Shown piece by piece: positions 1 to 10,450 of a DNA stretch of 64,000 nt. The position numbers were made by a program, and so were the translations under genes. Source of the stretch: Prorocentrum cordatum (Eukaryota; Sar; Dinophyceae; Prorocentrales; Prorocentraceae); NCBI GenBank assembly GCA_963575745.1, contig CAUYUJ010014335.1:18501-82500 (forward strand). The letters are read 5' to 3'. Every line of letters begins with the position of its first letter. Within the stretch, counting starts at the first letter, position 1. The notes beneath the pieces were generated by a model. The model had not been told where the DNA came from and searched no databases. It saw nothing but the letters and a program-made list of their open reading frames with translations.

Positions 1-211
1 TATTCCTTCTTAAGAATTATTATTGTTGGGACCCCTGGTGCGCGACCTCTGCGCCGCGCCTAGGCCGCAGCTACATTTTCATCATTTTTTCGCGAAAGCT
101 TCAGAAAAGTGGATGAGCTCCGGATCCGGTTTTTTGTTGACGCTCGTTTTCCCTTGCAAAAAACAATAGAAAATGAAAATTCTTGTTCTTACTTGATCAA
201 ATTGCAAGAAT

Positions 212-957
212 CCCTTGCAAAAAATAAGGTAAAGTGGACATTCGTGCGCGCAAGACGAAATCCTTCCAAAACCTTAGGTTTCGTAGCGATTTTAACATAA
301 AAACATCAAAAACCCAATGGTTTTTTAAGAAAAAATTGTCAAAATGTCCTTCCGCGCGCGCTGTCCGAATCCCACAAAACCAATGGTTTTTCAACATTTA
401 TGTTACATGAGCTCGCGCGAGCTACTTTTTCTTGTTCTAACATAATCAAATTTCAATAATCCCTTGCAAAAAATAAGGTAAAGTGGACATTCGCGCGCGC
501 AAGACGAAATCCTTCCAGAACCTTAGGTTTCGTAACGATTTCAACATAAAAACATCAAAAACCCAATGGTTTTTCAAAAAAAAATGTCCAAATTTCATCC
601 CGCGCGCGCTGTCCGACTCCCACAAAACCAATGGTTTTTCAACATTTATGTTACATGAGCTCGCGCGAGCTACTTTTTCTTGTTCTAACATAATCAAATT
701 TCAATACTCCCTTGCAAAAAAAAATAAAGTGGACATTCGCGCGCGCAAGACCAACAAAAAACACGACGATCTCAGGAACTTGCCCCAAAAATGTGACCAA
801 CTCCGCTCTCTCTGTCTCTCTCTCTGTCTGCTCTCTGTCTCTCTCTCTGTCTGTCTGTGTCATGTATTGTATGTCACAATTGCAGGATGCTGGGCACACG
901 CGCGCCCCGAATAAGTGACCAAGTTCTGTGGGTGTGTACCCCACGCCAGTGTAGTAG
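212..957. repeat. ~249-bp internal tandem repeat
   Basis: The motif CCCTTGCAAAAAATAAGG recurs at 212, 461 and (altered) 709, giving a period near 249 bp. A related copy starts near 1406 in the second large unit. Each copy carries CGCGCGCGCAAGACGAAATC and a TTAACATAAAAACATCAAAA stretch. Short ORFs on both strands here are translations of the repeat. A CT/GT-rich tract (about 796-866) ending in TTGCAG at 885 could be a 3' splice site, but no exon is recognisable beyond it. Confidence 0.8.
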
Positions 958-1148
958 CCACGGTCGTCCGCACGCCACGAAGTGAAGTGTCCCAACGTCA
1001 TAGGGCGGGAAGCTGGGTTTGGGTGGTCGCGAAGAGTCGTTTGGATATTTGGTAGAGCTTGAACTGCCCCCCCACGAAGTGGGGGTATTGTCTCGCGTCG
1101 CATGAAAACCCTGGCACTGGTGAGAACACTGAGCGTTCGGGTAAAATG

Positions 1149-1149
<1 letters not shown>

Positions 1150-1187
<38 letters not shown>

Positions 1188-1189
1188 GA
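1150..1189. repeat. (GTT)n microsatellite
   Basis: About 13 GTT units close the first large tandem unit. On the minus strand they read as poly-asparagine, which is not taken as coding. Confidence 0.95.
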
Positions 1190-1194
1190 ACATT

Positions 1195-1950
1195 ATTACT
1201 TCTAAAGAATAATTATTGTTGGGACCCCTGGTGCACGGCCCCCTCGCCGCGCCTAGGCCGCAGCCACATTTTCATCATTTTCGTGAGGAAGCCTCAGGCA
1301 AAACGGGTTGGTCCGGATCCGGTTGTTTTGTTAATCCCGCTTTCCCCTTGCAAAAAACACTATAAAATGACATTTCTTGTTCTAATATAATCAAATTTCA
1401 AGAATCCCTTGCAAAAAATAAGGTAAAGTTGACATTCGCGCGCGCAAGACGAAATCCTTCCAAAACCTTAGTGTTCGTAGCGATTTTAACATAAAAACAT
1501 CAAAAAACCAATGGTTTTTCAACAAAAAAATGTCAAAATCTCATCCCGCGCGCTCTTGCGGATTCGTAGGAAACCCAACACTTTTTAAACATTTCTGTCA
1601 AACGGGCTTTTGCGAGCAACTTTTTCGAACTTCTGCAACAACGGTTGCGCACCTGCCAGGGCCATCATCCCTGTCAAATAATACCATGCGGGACACATTC
1701 GTTTTTTCTTCGCGCGCGCACGCCGTCGTCGTCGGCCGCGGGGCCCTGAATAGTAGCCACGGTCGTCCGCATGCCACGAAGTGAAGTGTCCGAACGTCAT
1801 AGGGCGGGAAGCTGGGTGTGGGTGGTGGCGAAGAGTCGTTTGGAAATTTGGTAGAGCTTGAACCGGCCCCCCCACAAAGTGGGGGTATTGCCCGCCTCCT
1901 ATGAAATCCCTGGCACTGGTGAGAACGGAGTGTCCCCACGTGCTAGTAAG

Positions 1951-1981
<31 letters not shown>

Positions 1982-1990
1982 CCACGGGTT
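1195..1990. repeat. Long tandem repeat unit 2 (shortened)
   Basis: This is a second copy of the 1-1194 block with fewer internal 249-bp copies. It again ends in a (GTT)n tract (about 1951-1980). It is diverged from unit 1 by scattered substitutions and indels, so the duplication is not recent. Confidence 0.85.
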
Positions 1991-2475
1991 CCTGTTGCCC
2001 GTGAGCCATCAACCGTGCGTTTTTACATGCGTTCTTCTCGCCCGTGAGCGCAGGCCGTATGTTTTTACAGCGGTGCCTGTTGCCCGTGAGCCGACATCCT
2101 CTGTTTCGCAAGGGCCCTGCCCGTTCCGTGGCGCATCCCCTTGCTCGTTGGCGCGTCTCCTGTCGCTTCCCGTGCGACGTCCCCTGGCGTGCCGCGCCCT
2201 GGCACGCCCCCTGCCCTGGCGCGTCCCCTCGGCTCGTCCTCTGGCGCGTCCCCTGGCTTGCCCCCTGGCGCTTCCCCTGCCCCTTCCGCGGCGCGTTCCC
2301 TGCCGCGCCCCCTGGGGCTCGTCCGTTGCCGTGTCCCCCTGAGCGTCGTGTGGGACGTCACCTGACGTGAGGTCCTCTGGCACGTCCCACGGCAAGTCCC
2401 TTGACACGTCCCCTGGCGTATCCCCTAGTGAGCCCCTGGCACGTCGTGGCGCGTCCATGCGCCTGGCGCCCCGTG
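1991..2475. repeat. Degenerate CCCCTGGCGCGTC minisatellite
   Basis: The C-rich stretch at about 2105-2450 repeats variants of CCCCTGGCGCGTCCC every 12-20 bp. Reading frames on both strands are open only because of the repeat. The first 100 bp hold short repeats of GTTGCCCGTGAGC. Confidence 0.7.
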
Positions 2476-2660
2476 TCGTTTCATCCCGCTTTGGAATTGA
2501 GTCTGAGTTTGAGCTCGATATGATTGAGCGTCCCACACGATTCGATTGCAACTAGCTCTGGGCCTGGTAGGCGCTCAGGCAGCTCGAGCTTGAGATCCAG
2601 ATCAGTTCGTTCAGGATTCGGATGCCAAGGACGACTTAATCCACAACGCTATTTAGAAAA
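2476..2660 (+). repeat. Dispersed repeat family L, copy 1
   Basis: It shares GAGCGTCCCACACGATTCGA, a GAGCTTGAGATCCAGATCAG-type stretch and GCCAAGGACGACTTAATCCA with copies at about 5560-5785 and 5985-6250. The three copies are diverged but collinear over about 180 bp. Family identity is unknown. Confidence 0.7.
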
Positions 2661-2944
2661 ACGCTAGTCATCGCGGCATGACACATCTCAAGTCAGCACG
2701 GCTCAGCACTGCACAATTTCTGGCACCGCTGAGTTGAGCCGTGCTCCTGCGGCTTCTCGGGGACCTCTTACGGGCTTGCTGCCGGCCTCGCAGGTCATGT
2801 TGGTGTCGAGGGCTCGAAATGTCAATTCAAGTTCCCCATCTTGGGCTCCTTCGAAAGAGCGCGTTCTGTGGTCGCTTGGAAGGGGGTGATGGTTTGGAAC
2901 CGGACCCCCCCCACGTGGGGGGGAGTTCGACCCCCCCCTTCAAG
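2661..2944. other. Unassigned spacer
   Basis: No gene, tandem repeat or family match was recognised. A run of Cs and Gs lies at about 2906-2940. Confidence 0.5.
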
Positions 2945-3262
2945 GGTTTTCTTGGGCCGTCTTCGTGGCCGTCTGGGGCATCTTGGGGCCCTCTGAGGCT
3001 GTTTCTGGGCCGCCTTTGGGGCCTCTTGTTGCGAGCCTCGGGGCCGTCTTGAAGCGTCGGGAACCTGTGAGTGCGAGAACGCTCAATCTGTTTTGAGAGA
3101 AACCCGTATGGATATCAGCGATGCTGGCCTCTCGGGGCCCTCTCGGGGCGTATTGGGGCCTCGTTGTGTCGTCTTCAGGCCATGTGGGGCGTCTTGGAGC
3201 GAACTTTGAACGACGACGGGGGGCCACCTATGACCGTCCTGAGGGCCCCGCGGGACTTGTTT
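2945..3262 (+). repeat. G-rich GGGCCGTCTTGGGGC minisatellite (type M)
   Basis: Degenerate 20-24 bp units built on GGGGCCTCTTGGGG or GGGCCGTCTT fill 2945-3060 and 3120-3260. The same unit type recurs at 6.9, 7.2, 11.8, 15.0, 44.3, 44.9 and 57.6 kb. Frames through it translate to Trp/Gly/Leu/Pro-rich junk. Confidence 0.65.
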
Positions 3263-3263
3263 T

Positions 3264-3419
3264 AAGTCGGGCACGTCCCTCTACAGGAGTAATCGTCAAG
3301 CATAGTCAAAAACTAGTCGGGGGACGATTTGTTTTGACTATTTTGGATTATGTTGTTTTTTTTTATTATTTTCATTTTTCGTACAAAACCCGCCTGTACG
3401 AGGACACGCCCAATCTAAG
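3264..3419 (+). mobile_element. Family A MITE-like element, copy 1
   Basis: It begins AAGTCGGGCACGTCCCTCTA and ends in a mutated complement (GAGGACACGCCCAATCTAA). Inside are ATAGTC, the marker AGTCGGGGGACGATTTG and TTTTGACTATTTTGGA, in the same order as in ten other copies. It has no coding capacity. The right end is more decayed than in most copies. Confidence 0.85.
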
Positions 3420-3785
3420 ACTTGTTCCCCTCGTCTCGAAGCCCGGCTCCTTCCCGCAAAACCACGCGACATCGTGTGGAGAGCCCCAAGAGCGCCCAGC
3501 AGCGCCCGAGAGGAGCTGGAAGTCGGGGCCGTGAGCCCCTCGAGGGAGTTCTCCGATTCTCCGCGCAGAGGCCCCTCAGTGGACGTGAAGACACTCCACG
3601 GCGACCTTCCTGATCCCGAAGGCGCCCTCCCCGATCGCGAAGCGCAGCGGAGGCTGCACCTGCTGCTGCGACAGCCGCTCCACGAGGACGTCTCCTGCCC
3701 AGCGCCGATGCGCGGCTCTCCGGCCGCGGCCGTCGTCAGCTTTGTGGCTTCTGTGGTAACTTTTGGGTCTGATGCACCTCGGAAG
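3420..3785. other. Unassigned spacer
   Basis: GC-rich sequence with no recognisable gene. ORFs through it run into the TCC tract that follows and are not supported. Confidence 0.45.
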
Positions 3786-3972
3786 GAACGGCCACTCCTC
3801 CTCCTCCTCCACCTCCTCCTCCACCTCCTCCTCCTCCTCCTCTCCTCCTCCTCCTCCTCTCCTCCTCCTCCTCCTCTCCTCCTCCTCCTCCTCATCCTCC
3901 TCCTCCTCCTCCGCCAGCCCCTCTCCCTCCTCCTCCTCCTCCTCCTCCTCCTCCTCCTCCACCTCCTCCTCG
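3786..3972. repeat. (TCC)n tract
   Basis: About 185 bp of CTCCTC repeats with a few interruptions. It translates to poly-Ser, poly-Leu or poly-Pro on + and poly-Glu, poly-Gly or poly-Arg on -. It is not coding. Confidence 0.95.
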
Positions 3973-4739
3973 CCCCCAGTTGCGACTCGGATCCGAGGGC
4001 GAGCCCGGCTGCATGTTTTTTGCCGAGCTGCGTCGACATTCCAGCGAGTCCCTCGCGGCACGGTTGCGCAGGTGTTCGTTCAGCACCAGCACCCATACCA
4101 AGCTGAAGTCACCCAGACGGGGCCGATGTCCCTGTTCGGACCAGCGCGGTTGCGGAGGAGACAGCTCGAGGTGTCTGTCAAGGCCCCCTAGATTTTACTT
4201 GAGGCCAGGGTCGTTTTGGACGCCGCGAGGCCTCCTTGCGCAGCGCGGCGGGAGGCCCTCTGTTGGCTCTCGTTCCTTCCCGGGCAGCCGCTACAGGGCT
4301 GGTAGCAGCCAGACGGCGGCGTCCACGGCGTCTCCTGGAAAGTGCGTGGGTCCAGGGCTTTCTCCTAGTCGGTCAACAGATGTTTAATGCCATGCGTGAG
4401 GAAGGCCAGAGATGAAAAACGATGTGAAGTCGCAGTTTGCCCAGATGCATAGGTTTCGCGCATGCTCGCTCGAGGGAAGTGCGCCCCTCATCTCGGACTA
4501 TGTGTGTATATATATATATATATATAACGGGATCCGCAGACCCCGTCCCACCTTGTTAAACATGCGGAGCATTTCGCGCAGAATGCTTTACAAACAATTT
4601 CCTCTGAAGGCAAAGGAAGATGACCGAACCTTTTATAAACAATGAATGATGCAGGGTTGCGCACGTCGATGGTGCGTCCTGCGCGCAGAATCCTCGCGGA
4701 TGTTTCGAGCGAAACGCGTGTTTTGAGAATAAGCGCTTC
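3973..4739. other. Unassigned spacer with a short AT tract
   Basis: A (TA)n microsatellite lies at about 4504-4527. Nothing else is recognised. Confidence 0.5.
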
Positions 4740-5450
4740 AGGTCGCCCAGGTGGATGTCTAACATGAGGATTTCTTGAGGATGACGTCTCGGGTGACTCG
4801 TTTGTTTTCACGTGTTCAGCTCGCTCATGAGGGTGTGAGACATGAGGATATGTTGAAGATGCCTCGGGCGACTCTGTTGTTTTCACCTGTTTCACGTGTC
4901 CAGCTTGCCCAGGCGAATGTCTAACATGATGATGTGTTGGGGATCTCTCGAGCGAAACGGTTGCTTTCAGGTGTCCATGTCGCCGAGGTGGATGTCTGAC
5001 ATGAGGATGTGTGGATGACGTGTCGGGCGACTCGTTTGTTTCCACATGTCCAGCTCGTCAATGCCGGCGTCTAACATGAGGATGTGTAGAGGACGCATCG
5101 AGCGAAACCCTTGCTGTCACGTGTCCAGCTTACCGAGGCGGACGTCTAACATGAGGATGTGTTGAGGATGTCTCAAGCGAAGTTGTTGTTTTCAGGTGTC
5201 CAGGTCGCCCAGACGGGTGGATGTGTTGAGGATGTCTCGAGCAAAATGGTTGTTCCACGTGTCCAGGTCGCCCAGGCGGATATCTGACATGAGGATGTGC
5301 GGAGAATGTCACCAGCGAGGCGTCTGTTTCCAGATGTCCAGGTCACCCCAGCGGGTGTCTAACATGAGGAATTGTTGGCAAGTGTCGGGGACGCCTCAAG
5401 CCAAACGCTTGCTCTGCAGGATGTGTTGAGGATGTCTCGAGCGAACGCCT
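4740..5450 (+). repeat. ~76-bp minisatellite array
   Basis: About nine degenerate copies follow the pattern GTCCAGGTCGCCCAGGCGG, ATGTCTAACATGAGGATGTG, then a TTGAGGATGTCTCGAGCG stretch. The ATGAGGAT landmark recurs near 4764, 4842, 4926, 5001, 5077, 5151, 5288 and 5367. One copy (about 5227) has lost its middle. The period is not a multiple of 3, so each strand is open in several frames without being coding. Confidence 0.85.
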
Positions 5451-5785
5451 CGCATGCAGCGACATGCGATGTTTGAAGACTGTGTTGACGAAGCCTCTTG
5501 CGAAACGCTGGCTTTGTATTGCTTGAAGAGATGTTTGGGCGCGGGGGGCCGTGTTGCAGTGTCGGTGCGTTTCGTTTCGGTTCGGGTGCGCGCCCCACGT
5601 TCGGTTCGTCCCACTTCTGTCTTGAATCGGATCTTGACTTCGAGATGGTTCAACGCCCCGCTTGTTTCGATTCCAATCTGCTTTGGGCGAGCCATGCGCG
5701 TTGGCAGCTTGAGCTCAAGATCCAGACCAGGTCAGACAGGATTGGGGTGCCAAGAATGGCTGGATTCACAACGCAACGGTACCAC
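5451..5785 (+). repeat. Dispersed repeat family L, copy 2
   Basis: The core at 5560-5785 matches copies 1 and 3. It carries TTGAATCGGATCTTGACTTC, a CGATTCCAATCTGCTTTGGG stretch, AGCTCAAGATCCAGACCAGG and GTGCCAAGAATGGCTGGATT. The upstream 100 bp merge into the end of the 76-bp array. Confidence 0.7.
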
Positions 5786-6250
5786 CAGCACAGCGCAGCA
5801 CAGCGTGGACCAATCGCAGTTTACGCCAGGATCGCGGCTTTGGTTATTTGTGAGGGGCCTTGGCACTTGGGACTGCGGCTCCCTCGTCAGGAGGCGCCCT
5901 AGGTTTCAGGATGGTGAGCTGAAGCGTATTCGGCTCTTCCCAATCTTGATGTGTTTTGTGTCGCTTCGGATAGGGTGGGTTCGGTGTTCGTCTCGGTTCG
6001 TATTGCTTCGGTTCGTCTTGATGCAGTTCGTCGTGTCTTGGTTCGACGCTTTCGCGTCGGTTCGGAGTCGCCCCTTCTTGGTTCGTCCCGTTACAGAACT
6101 GAATCGGATCGTGATCTCGAGGTGGTCGAGCTTCCCGCGAGGCTCGACTGCAACCAGCTCGGGCTATGCGTTCAAGCGGCTGGAGCCTGAGATTAAGATC
6201 AGTTCGGTCAATATTCTAACGCCAAGGACAACTTGATCCACAATACAATT
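5786..6250 (+). repeat. Dispersed repeat family L, copy 3, with preceding spacer
   Basis: The core at about 5985-6250 contains CTGAATCGGATCGTGATCTC, GGCTCGACTGCAACCAGCTC and ACGCCAAGGACAACTTGATC, collinear with copies 1 and 2. Nothing is recognised at 5786-5984. Confidence 0.7.
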
Positions 6251-6426
6251 GAGCACAACACAGTTCAACGCGGCCTGCCGAATCCGGTGTTTTCATCACA
6301 GCCTGCTTGTTTATTTTTAACACATGTGGGTACACATGTGTCTCTGTATATCGATAAAAGTCTACACAGTGGGAGCGCGCATGAAGCACTGTGTTATACA
6401 TATAATGTGTATACAATCGTTGTCAA

Positions 6427-6458
<32 letters not shown>

Positions 6459-6493
6459 GCACTCTCGGTATCTATCTGTCTCCTCCTTTGCAG
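6251..6493 (+). other. AT-richer spacer ending in a polypyrimidine tract and CAG
   Basis: The stretch is AT-richer than its surroundings. A (TC)n tract at about 6426-6452 leads through more pyrimidines to TTTGCAG at 6487-6493. This looks like a good 3' splice site for the exon candidate that follows. The upstream exon was not identified. Confidence 0.45.
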
Positions 6494-6885
6494 GTGGGGC
6501 GTTATGGCCCGACTGCTGTATACATTTACTCGATCTGCTTCTGGTGGAGTGACCTCGAGCAGTTGAACGACCAGGAGCGCATCGCTCAAGTCATCCCGTA
6601 CTTGTTTTCGCATGTTGTGGGATGGACAATGGTTTTATCCGACCAGTTGGTATTTTTGACAGCAGAGTTGTCGTTCTCCGAAGAGGGGCGGCTACACAAG
6701 GCAAGTCGAATAGTGGCTGCTTTGTGCGCTCTTCGCTGGCACGTTTTACCAGCATGCAACCACGTGATGGTAAGTTCCAACAGGTTTCTTTGCATTTGAT
6801 TTGCCACTGGAAATTGTTACGTCTGCGTATGTTGCGTTGTGTCTATCTGCAGGGCTGCGCCCTCTGCCGCCTGCACCTCGGGTGA
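6494..6885 (+). CDS. Candidate last two exons of an unknown gene
   Basis: The segment 6494-6769 (276 nt, exactly 92 codons) is open. A polypyrimidine tract plus TTTGCAG precedes it, and GTAAGTTCC, a textbook 5' splice site, follows it. The next 83 bp (6770-6852) end in TGTCTATCTGCAG. A second exon, 6853-6885, then adds ten codons (GCALCRLHLG) and a TGA stop. Both junctions are phase 0. The protein starts VGRYGPTAVYIYSICFWWSD; it has balanced composition, a possible amphipathic region and no motif I recognise. No start codon or upstream exon was found. The sequence is not repeated elsewhere in the window, unlike nearly all its neighbours. Splice sites this good can arise by chance in 64 kb, so the call is tentative. 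Confidence 0.3.
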
Positions 6886-7430
6886 AGTCGCTCGTTGGGA
6901 ATAGCTGTGGGGTCTTCAAGCGGCCGCGTGGGGGCATCCTCGGGCATCTGGGGTAATCTTCGGGCCATCGTGGGGAATCTCGGGGGCTATCGTGAATCCT
7001 TTGGGGCCCATCTTCAGGGTGTCGTGGGGCCACTTTTGGGGGCCTTCTGGGGTTGCCTCGGGCCCGTACTGGGCAATCTCGGGGCCTCTGGGTCCGCCTT
7101 GCAGCGATCCTTAGATATCTTGGGGAGGAAAAAACGGCATAGGCACCACACATTGAAACACCATGCGATCATTCAGCGTGTTTGCCCCCTGAGAGTCGTC
7201 TTGGGGCCCTCCTGGCCAATCTTAGGGGCATATTGTGGCCATCCTCGGCCGTCTTGGGCTCGTGCAGCCCTCATCGGAGCACCCGTGGCCCGTCTTCGAG
7301 GCTTCTCTTTGGGCCCTCCCGGCCGTGGGGTGGCCTCCAGCGCGACTCCTGAGGCAGCGCGAAGCGGCCAGGAATTTGGCGTCACCCCCAGGGGTGGCTT
7401 CTTACAGATGTCCCGACCCCACCGTAAATA
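6886..7430 (+). repeat. Type M G-rich minisatellite arrays
   Basis: Degenerate GGGGCCATCTTGGGG-type units fill 6895-7100 and 7190-7330, with about 100 bp of unassigned sequence between. Same unit type as at 2945-3262. Confidence 0.6.
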
Positions 7431-8291
7431 GAACAACGGAGGCAGGATTGGAGAGGCAAGAGACAAGTGCAACACACAAAGAACACAAGGCAGCAGTCTA
7501 GCAGCAGACCGCAACCTGGCGCCCGCAAGGGAGCCGGCGGATTGTGTACATGTAAAGTTTAATTTGTTTGTTGCCGTTTTTGTTTGGAAAACAATCGTCC
7601 ATCCCAATGAGGTTGTCTATTCAGCTCTGATCGACTTATGTGCGCATTGGAATGGGAGCAGGTGCCAGCCCTCCGCATACAGAAATGCAAGTATGCGATG
7701 CCAATGACATGACATGCACGCGAACTCCGGATAGTACATAAGGTGTTGCCACGTTTGAGTCGCAAAAGTGCTGATAACGGCATTGTTGTTCACCCGTCTA
7801 CACTAACAAAGTGGTGTTCAAGGCGATTCTTAGCCAATTCTGGTACCAGCGTGTGGATCCCGCACAGTAAGACGGGAGCAAGCAGTCTCTGGATCCCTCT
7901 ATCTGCGTGGATGCGTGTGGACCCCAATGTGTGTGGACCCCTCTTTCCCGACAAGCGAAGAATATAACATTGCATAATGGCAAATTGTTGGAGGTCCGCC
8001 CGGATGTCTTGTGTCGGCGCCAGGGCCCACGTGCAGCGTTTGGGTCGACCCAGTCTTTTCAGATGATGCTTCTGAGGCTCGGGTCCTGACTGATCTGATG
8101 CATTGTGGCCTGGAAGCTGCAGCTCCATTGTTGATTGGTCAGGTCAGTGCTCGGACGGCCCCCGTGATGCCCAGAGGGTCGCGCCGCATGTACTGGCACC
8201 CCAGCAAGGAGGCCTTTGCCAGCAGGCGTTGCCAAGGGCAGTGCTAATTTTATTATGCTCCCATCGTTCTTAAAGACCACGTCCCAGAAAT
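7431..8291. other. Unassigned spacer
   Basis: About 860 bp with normal-looking composition and short ORFs on both strands. None has a recognisable motif or splice context. No repeat partner was seen in the window. Confidence 0.45.
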
Positions 8292-8407
8292 AATTTCGAG
8301 CACCCAGAAAAGAGTCGAAAGAGTGTCGAAACAGTGTCGGACGAGTGTCTACCAGGGCCCGACACGTGAAAACCCTCGAGTTTCGGTATGATTGGGTGCT
8401 CGAAATT
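8292..8407. mobile_element. Short fold-back element
   Basis: The termini AATTTCGAGCACCCA (8292-8306) and TGGGTGCTCGAAATT (8393-8407) are perfect 15-bp inverted repeats around about 86 bp. It looks like a small inverted-repeat element. No second copy was found in the window. Confidence 0.6.
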
Positions 8408-8645
8408 CTTTTTGGTGGTCAAAGATAAAGTAGGTTGGAACATTGTAATGTTAGATGCCGGGTCAGTTGTACGTCGATGTCTTCTGGAGCCCAGCGTGCT
8501 CTGCTCGGTGCGTGTCGGGCCCCCTTTGCAATTCGGGGATGCTGGGTTGGAGACGTGGTCTTCTGATCGTGGGTGCGAGCAGCAGCTGGTTCTCAATCAA
8601 TGCGTGCACTGGGATTCTGCATAGCATGTCTGCATTCGTTTCAGT
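8408..8645. other. Unassigned spacer
   Basis: Nothing recognised between the fold-back element and the family C copy. Confidence 0.4.
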
Positions 8646-8855
8646 ACCCAGATGGGGTCGGGAGTAGATGTGGTCGGTGGGTCGCGCTGCATCGCCGATG
8701 CATCGACGATGCGGCTCGATGCGGAGACCGTGTTTCCACACGACGACGTCGCCGATGCATCGCCGATGCATCGCCGATGCATCGGGATGCATTGGCGATG
8801 CGCCGCGATCCTTCGACGCCATCTACTCGGACCCCATCTAGGAGGCCTCTAATAT
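8646..8855. mobile_element. Family C element, copy 1
   Basis: Imperfect inverted ends (AGATGGGGTCGGGAGTAGAT on the left, CTACTCGGACCCCATCTAGG on the right) surround a core of GCCGATGCATCG repeats. The middle segment ATGCGGCTCGATGCGGAGAC is shared with the copy at 10239. The core is itself a string of short palindromes. It is non-coding. Confidence 0.8.
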
Positions 8856-9693
8856 TGGGTGGCTGATTCTGCAGCGCTGATCCATCAGCCGAGGAGAGCG
8901 CTCTGTACCATGGGATGGCCATCTTCTTCAGCGCCCTGAACTGGCCTGCGCGACGATTTGCGTTGGGCCATTTTCAGTTTAGATGCAGAGCTACAGAGCC
9001 CGCATTTGAAAGCACATGTGTGGTGCAATTGCAGGACACCTTTTATGCAAGTTGACGAACGGAGTGTGTGAGAAGGGGAGAGAGAGAGAGAGAGAGAGAT
9101 TCAAGACAGAGGGGAACGGCTTTCGGAGATGGTGGCAGGGCCAGGATATGGCAAGGAGAGGTTGAGAAAGGCAGGTACGCATGCGGAAGGGGAAGGATTT
9201 GTGAAGAGCGAGAGTGCATGTAGGAATTTGGAAGGAGGCAGCAAGATGGGTAGGGGGATCAGGAATTGAGGAAGGAAACGGCAGACAGTGCAGTGTAATA
9301 GGAAAGAGAGGCAGCGCGGGTTGTATACATGTATACATATAGAGAGAGGGAGGGAGAGAGAGAGAGAGAGAGAGAGAGAAAGAAAGAGAGAGAGAGAGAG
9401 AGAATCTGGTATTGATCACCAGGCAAAACATGCTACGAGCAATCCAGCGTACATCTTATCGGCGAGGCGGGTTTCGCATCCTGAGGAGGGTCATTTTACA
9501 GGCCCGGGGGCCCAGGGCTCAAGAGCAGCCTCTGTGTCTTCACGACGTCTTCACGACCTGCTCCGGGGGAGTCCGGGCACGGGGAACGAGTTGGCGCGCG
9601 GGGTCGAGGACTCCGCCGGTGGCAGCGCCCACTGCCGATAAACATTCGCTTTGCCGGGTCGCAGGACCACGGAAACGCTCGGGGCCTAAGAGA
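8856..9693. other. Spacer with GA microsatellites
   Basis: (GA)n tracts lie at about 9079-9100 and 9341-9403. The remainder is unassigned. Confidence 0.5.
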
Positions 9694-9928
9694 CGGGGGT
9701 CAATGCAAACGGGGGTCAGCCAGAGCGCCAGATCCTGCAGGATCCTGCGAAGGCCCCCTCTGACTGACCCGGGTTAGCGAGCCGCTCGTGGCCGCGAGGC
9801 GGCCGCTCGTATTGGCTGACCCAGGTTTGCGAAGACCTGCGTTGCAGTTTTTGTTGTTCCTGCATTGCAGTTTTTGGTCTCCTGCTGACCCGGGTCTGGA
9901 TTGACCCGGGTCAGAAGATCCCCGCGGG
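9694..9928 (+). repeat. Dispersed repeat family D, copy 1
   Basis: It opens GGGGGTCAATGCAAACGGGG and ends TCAGAAGATCCCCG. In between are repeated CAGGATCCTGC and CTGACCCGGGTTAGCGAG motifs. The same start, motifs and end occur at 14172-14350. The inner part of this copy carries an extra GC-rich insertion. Confidence 0.75.
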
Positions 9929-10062
9929 AAAAAAAAACACACAATGTGGGAAAACAATCACACACACACACACACACAAAAAAAACATATTGTGGGAAAC
10001 GCACACACACAAACAAAAAACACACAGTGGGACAAAAACACACACTGTGTGTTTTTTGACCA
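9929..10062. repeat. CA-rich microsatellite
   Basis: (CA)n and A-rich runs alternate with TTGTGGGAAA-type spacers at a spacing of about 35 bp. The tract ends in an ACACACTGTGTGT palindrome. Confidence 0.8.
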
Positions 10063-10222
10063 CGGAGACGCTGCCCCAGGGGAGGGCTCTCTCTGCAGGG
10101 CCCCCGGGCGGGGCGTCGAGGAGCCCGGGGGTTGCCCGCTTCTTTCGGCCGCGCCGATCTGTGTGAAGCAAAGGGGTGGCCACGGTTCGGTCGGTTCGGT
10201 CGCCCGGCAGTCGAGTGCGTTC
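10063..10222. other. Unassigned spacer
   Basis: No gene or repeat partner recognised. Confidence 0.4.
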
Positions 10223-10238
10223 GTCACCGAGCGCGTTC
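10223..10238. repeat. Target-site duplication, left
   Basis: GTCACCGAGCGCGTTC, 16 bp, repeated without change at 10451-10466, directly flanking the family C element. Confidence 0.9.
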
Positions 10239-10450
10239 TGGATAGGGTCCGAGTAGATGGGGTCGGAAGATCGCGCCGCATCGTCGATGCATCAGCGATG
10301 CGGCTCAATGCGGATCCCGATTTCCTCCACGCTGGCGTCGCCGATGCATCGCCGATGTCGCCGATGCATCGGCGATGTATCGCCGATGTATTGGCGATAC
10401 GGCGCGATCCTCCGACCCCATCTACTCCGACCCCATCTAGGAGGCCTCTA
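10239..10450. mobile_element. Family C element, copy 2, complete with TSD
   Basis: This 212-bp element is bounded by a perfect 16-bp direct repeat. Its inverted ends are about 35 bp and imperfect: GAGTAGATGGGGTCGGAAGA near the left, and TCCGACCCCATCTACTCCGA with GACCCCATCTAGGAGGCC at the right. The core contains repeated GCCGATGCATCG units. It is the best-defined copy; others lie at 8646, 42583 and 54210, with fragments at 18383 and 34712. It has no coding capacity, so it would need enzymes from elsewhere. Confidence 0.9.

Larger units (their letters stand above)
1..1194. repeat. Long tandem repeat unit 1
   Basis: This block is repeated, shortened, at 1195-1990. Both units start with an ATTATTGTTGGGACCCCTGG segment (about 16 and 1211). 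Both later share a stretch beginning TAGTAGCCACGGTCGTCCGC (950 and 1750) and end in a GTT tract. The window opens at a unit start, so the array may continue to the left. No gene is seen. Confidence 0.85.

Noticed and set aside
796-885. Intron end (CT-rich tract plus TTGCAG)
   Set aside because: It lies inside a tandemly repeated block, and the sequence after it has a stop within a dozen codons and no recognisable peptide.
3338-4191. Ser/Pro/Leu-rich and Glu-rich ORFs around the TCC tract
   Set aside because: Low-complexity frames generated by the tract, without a domain on either side.
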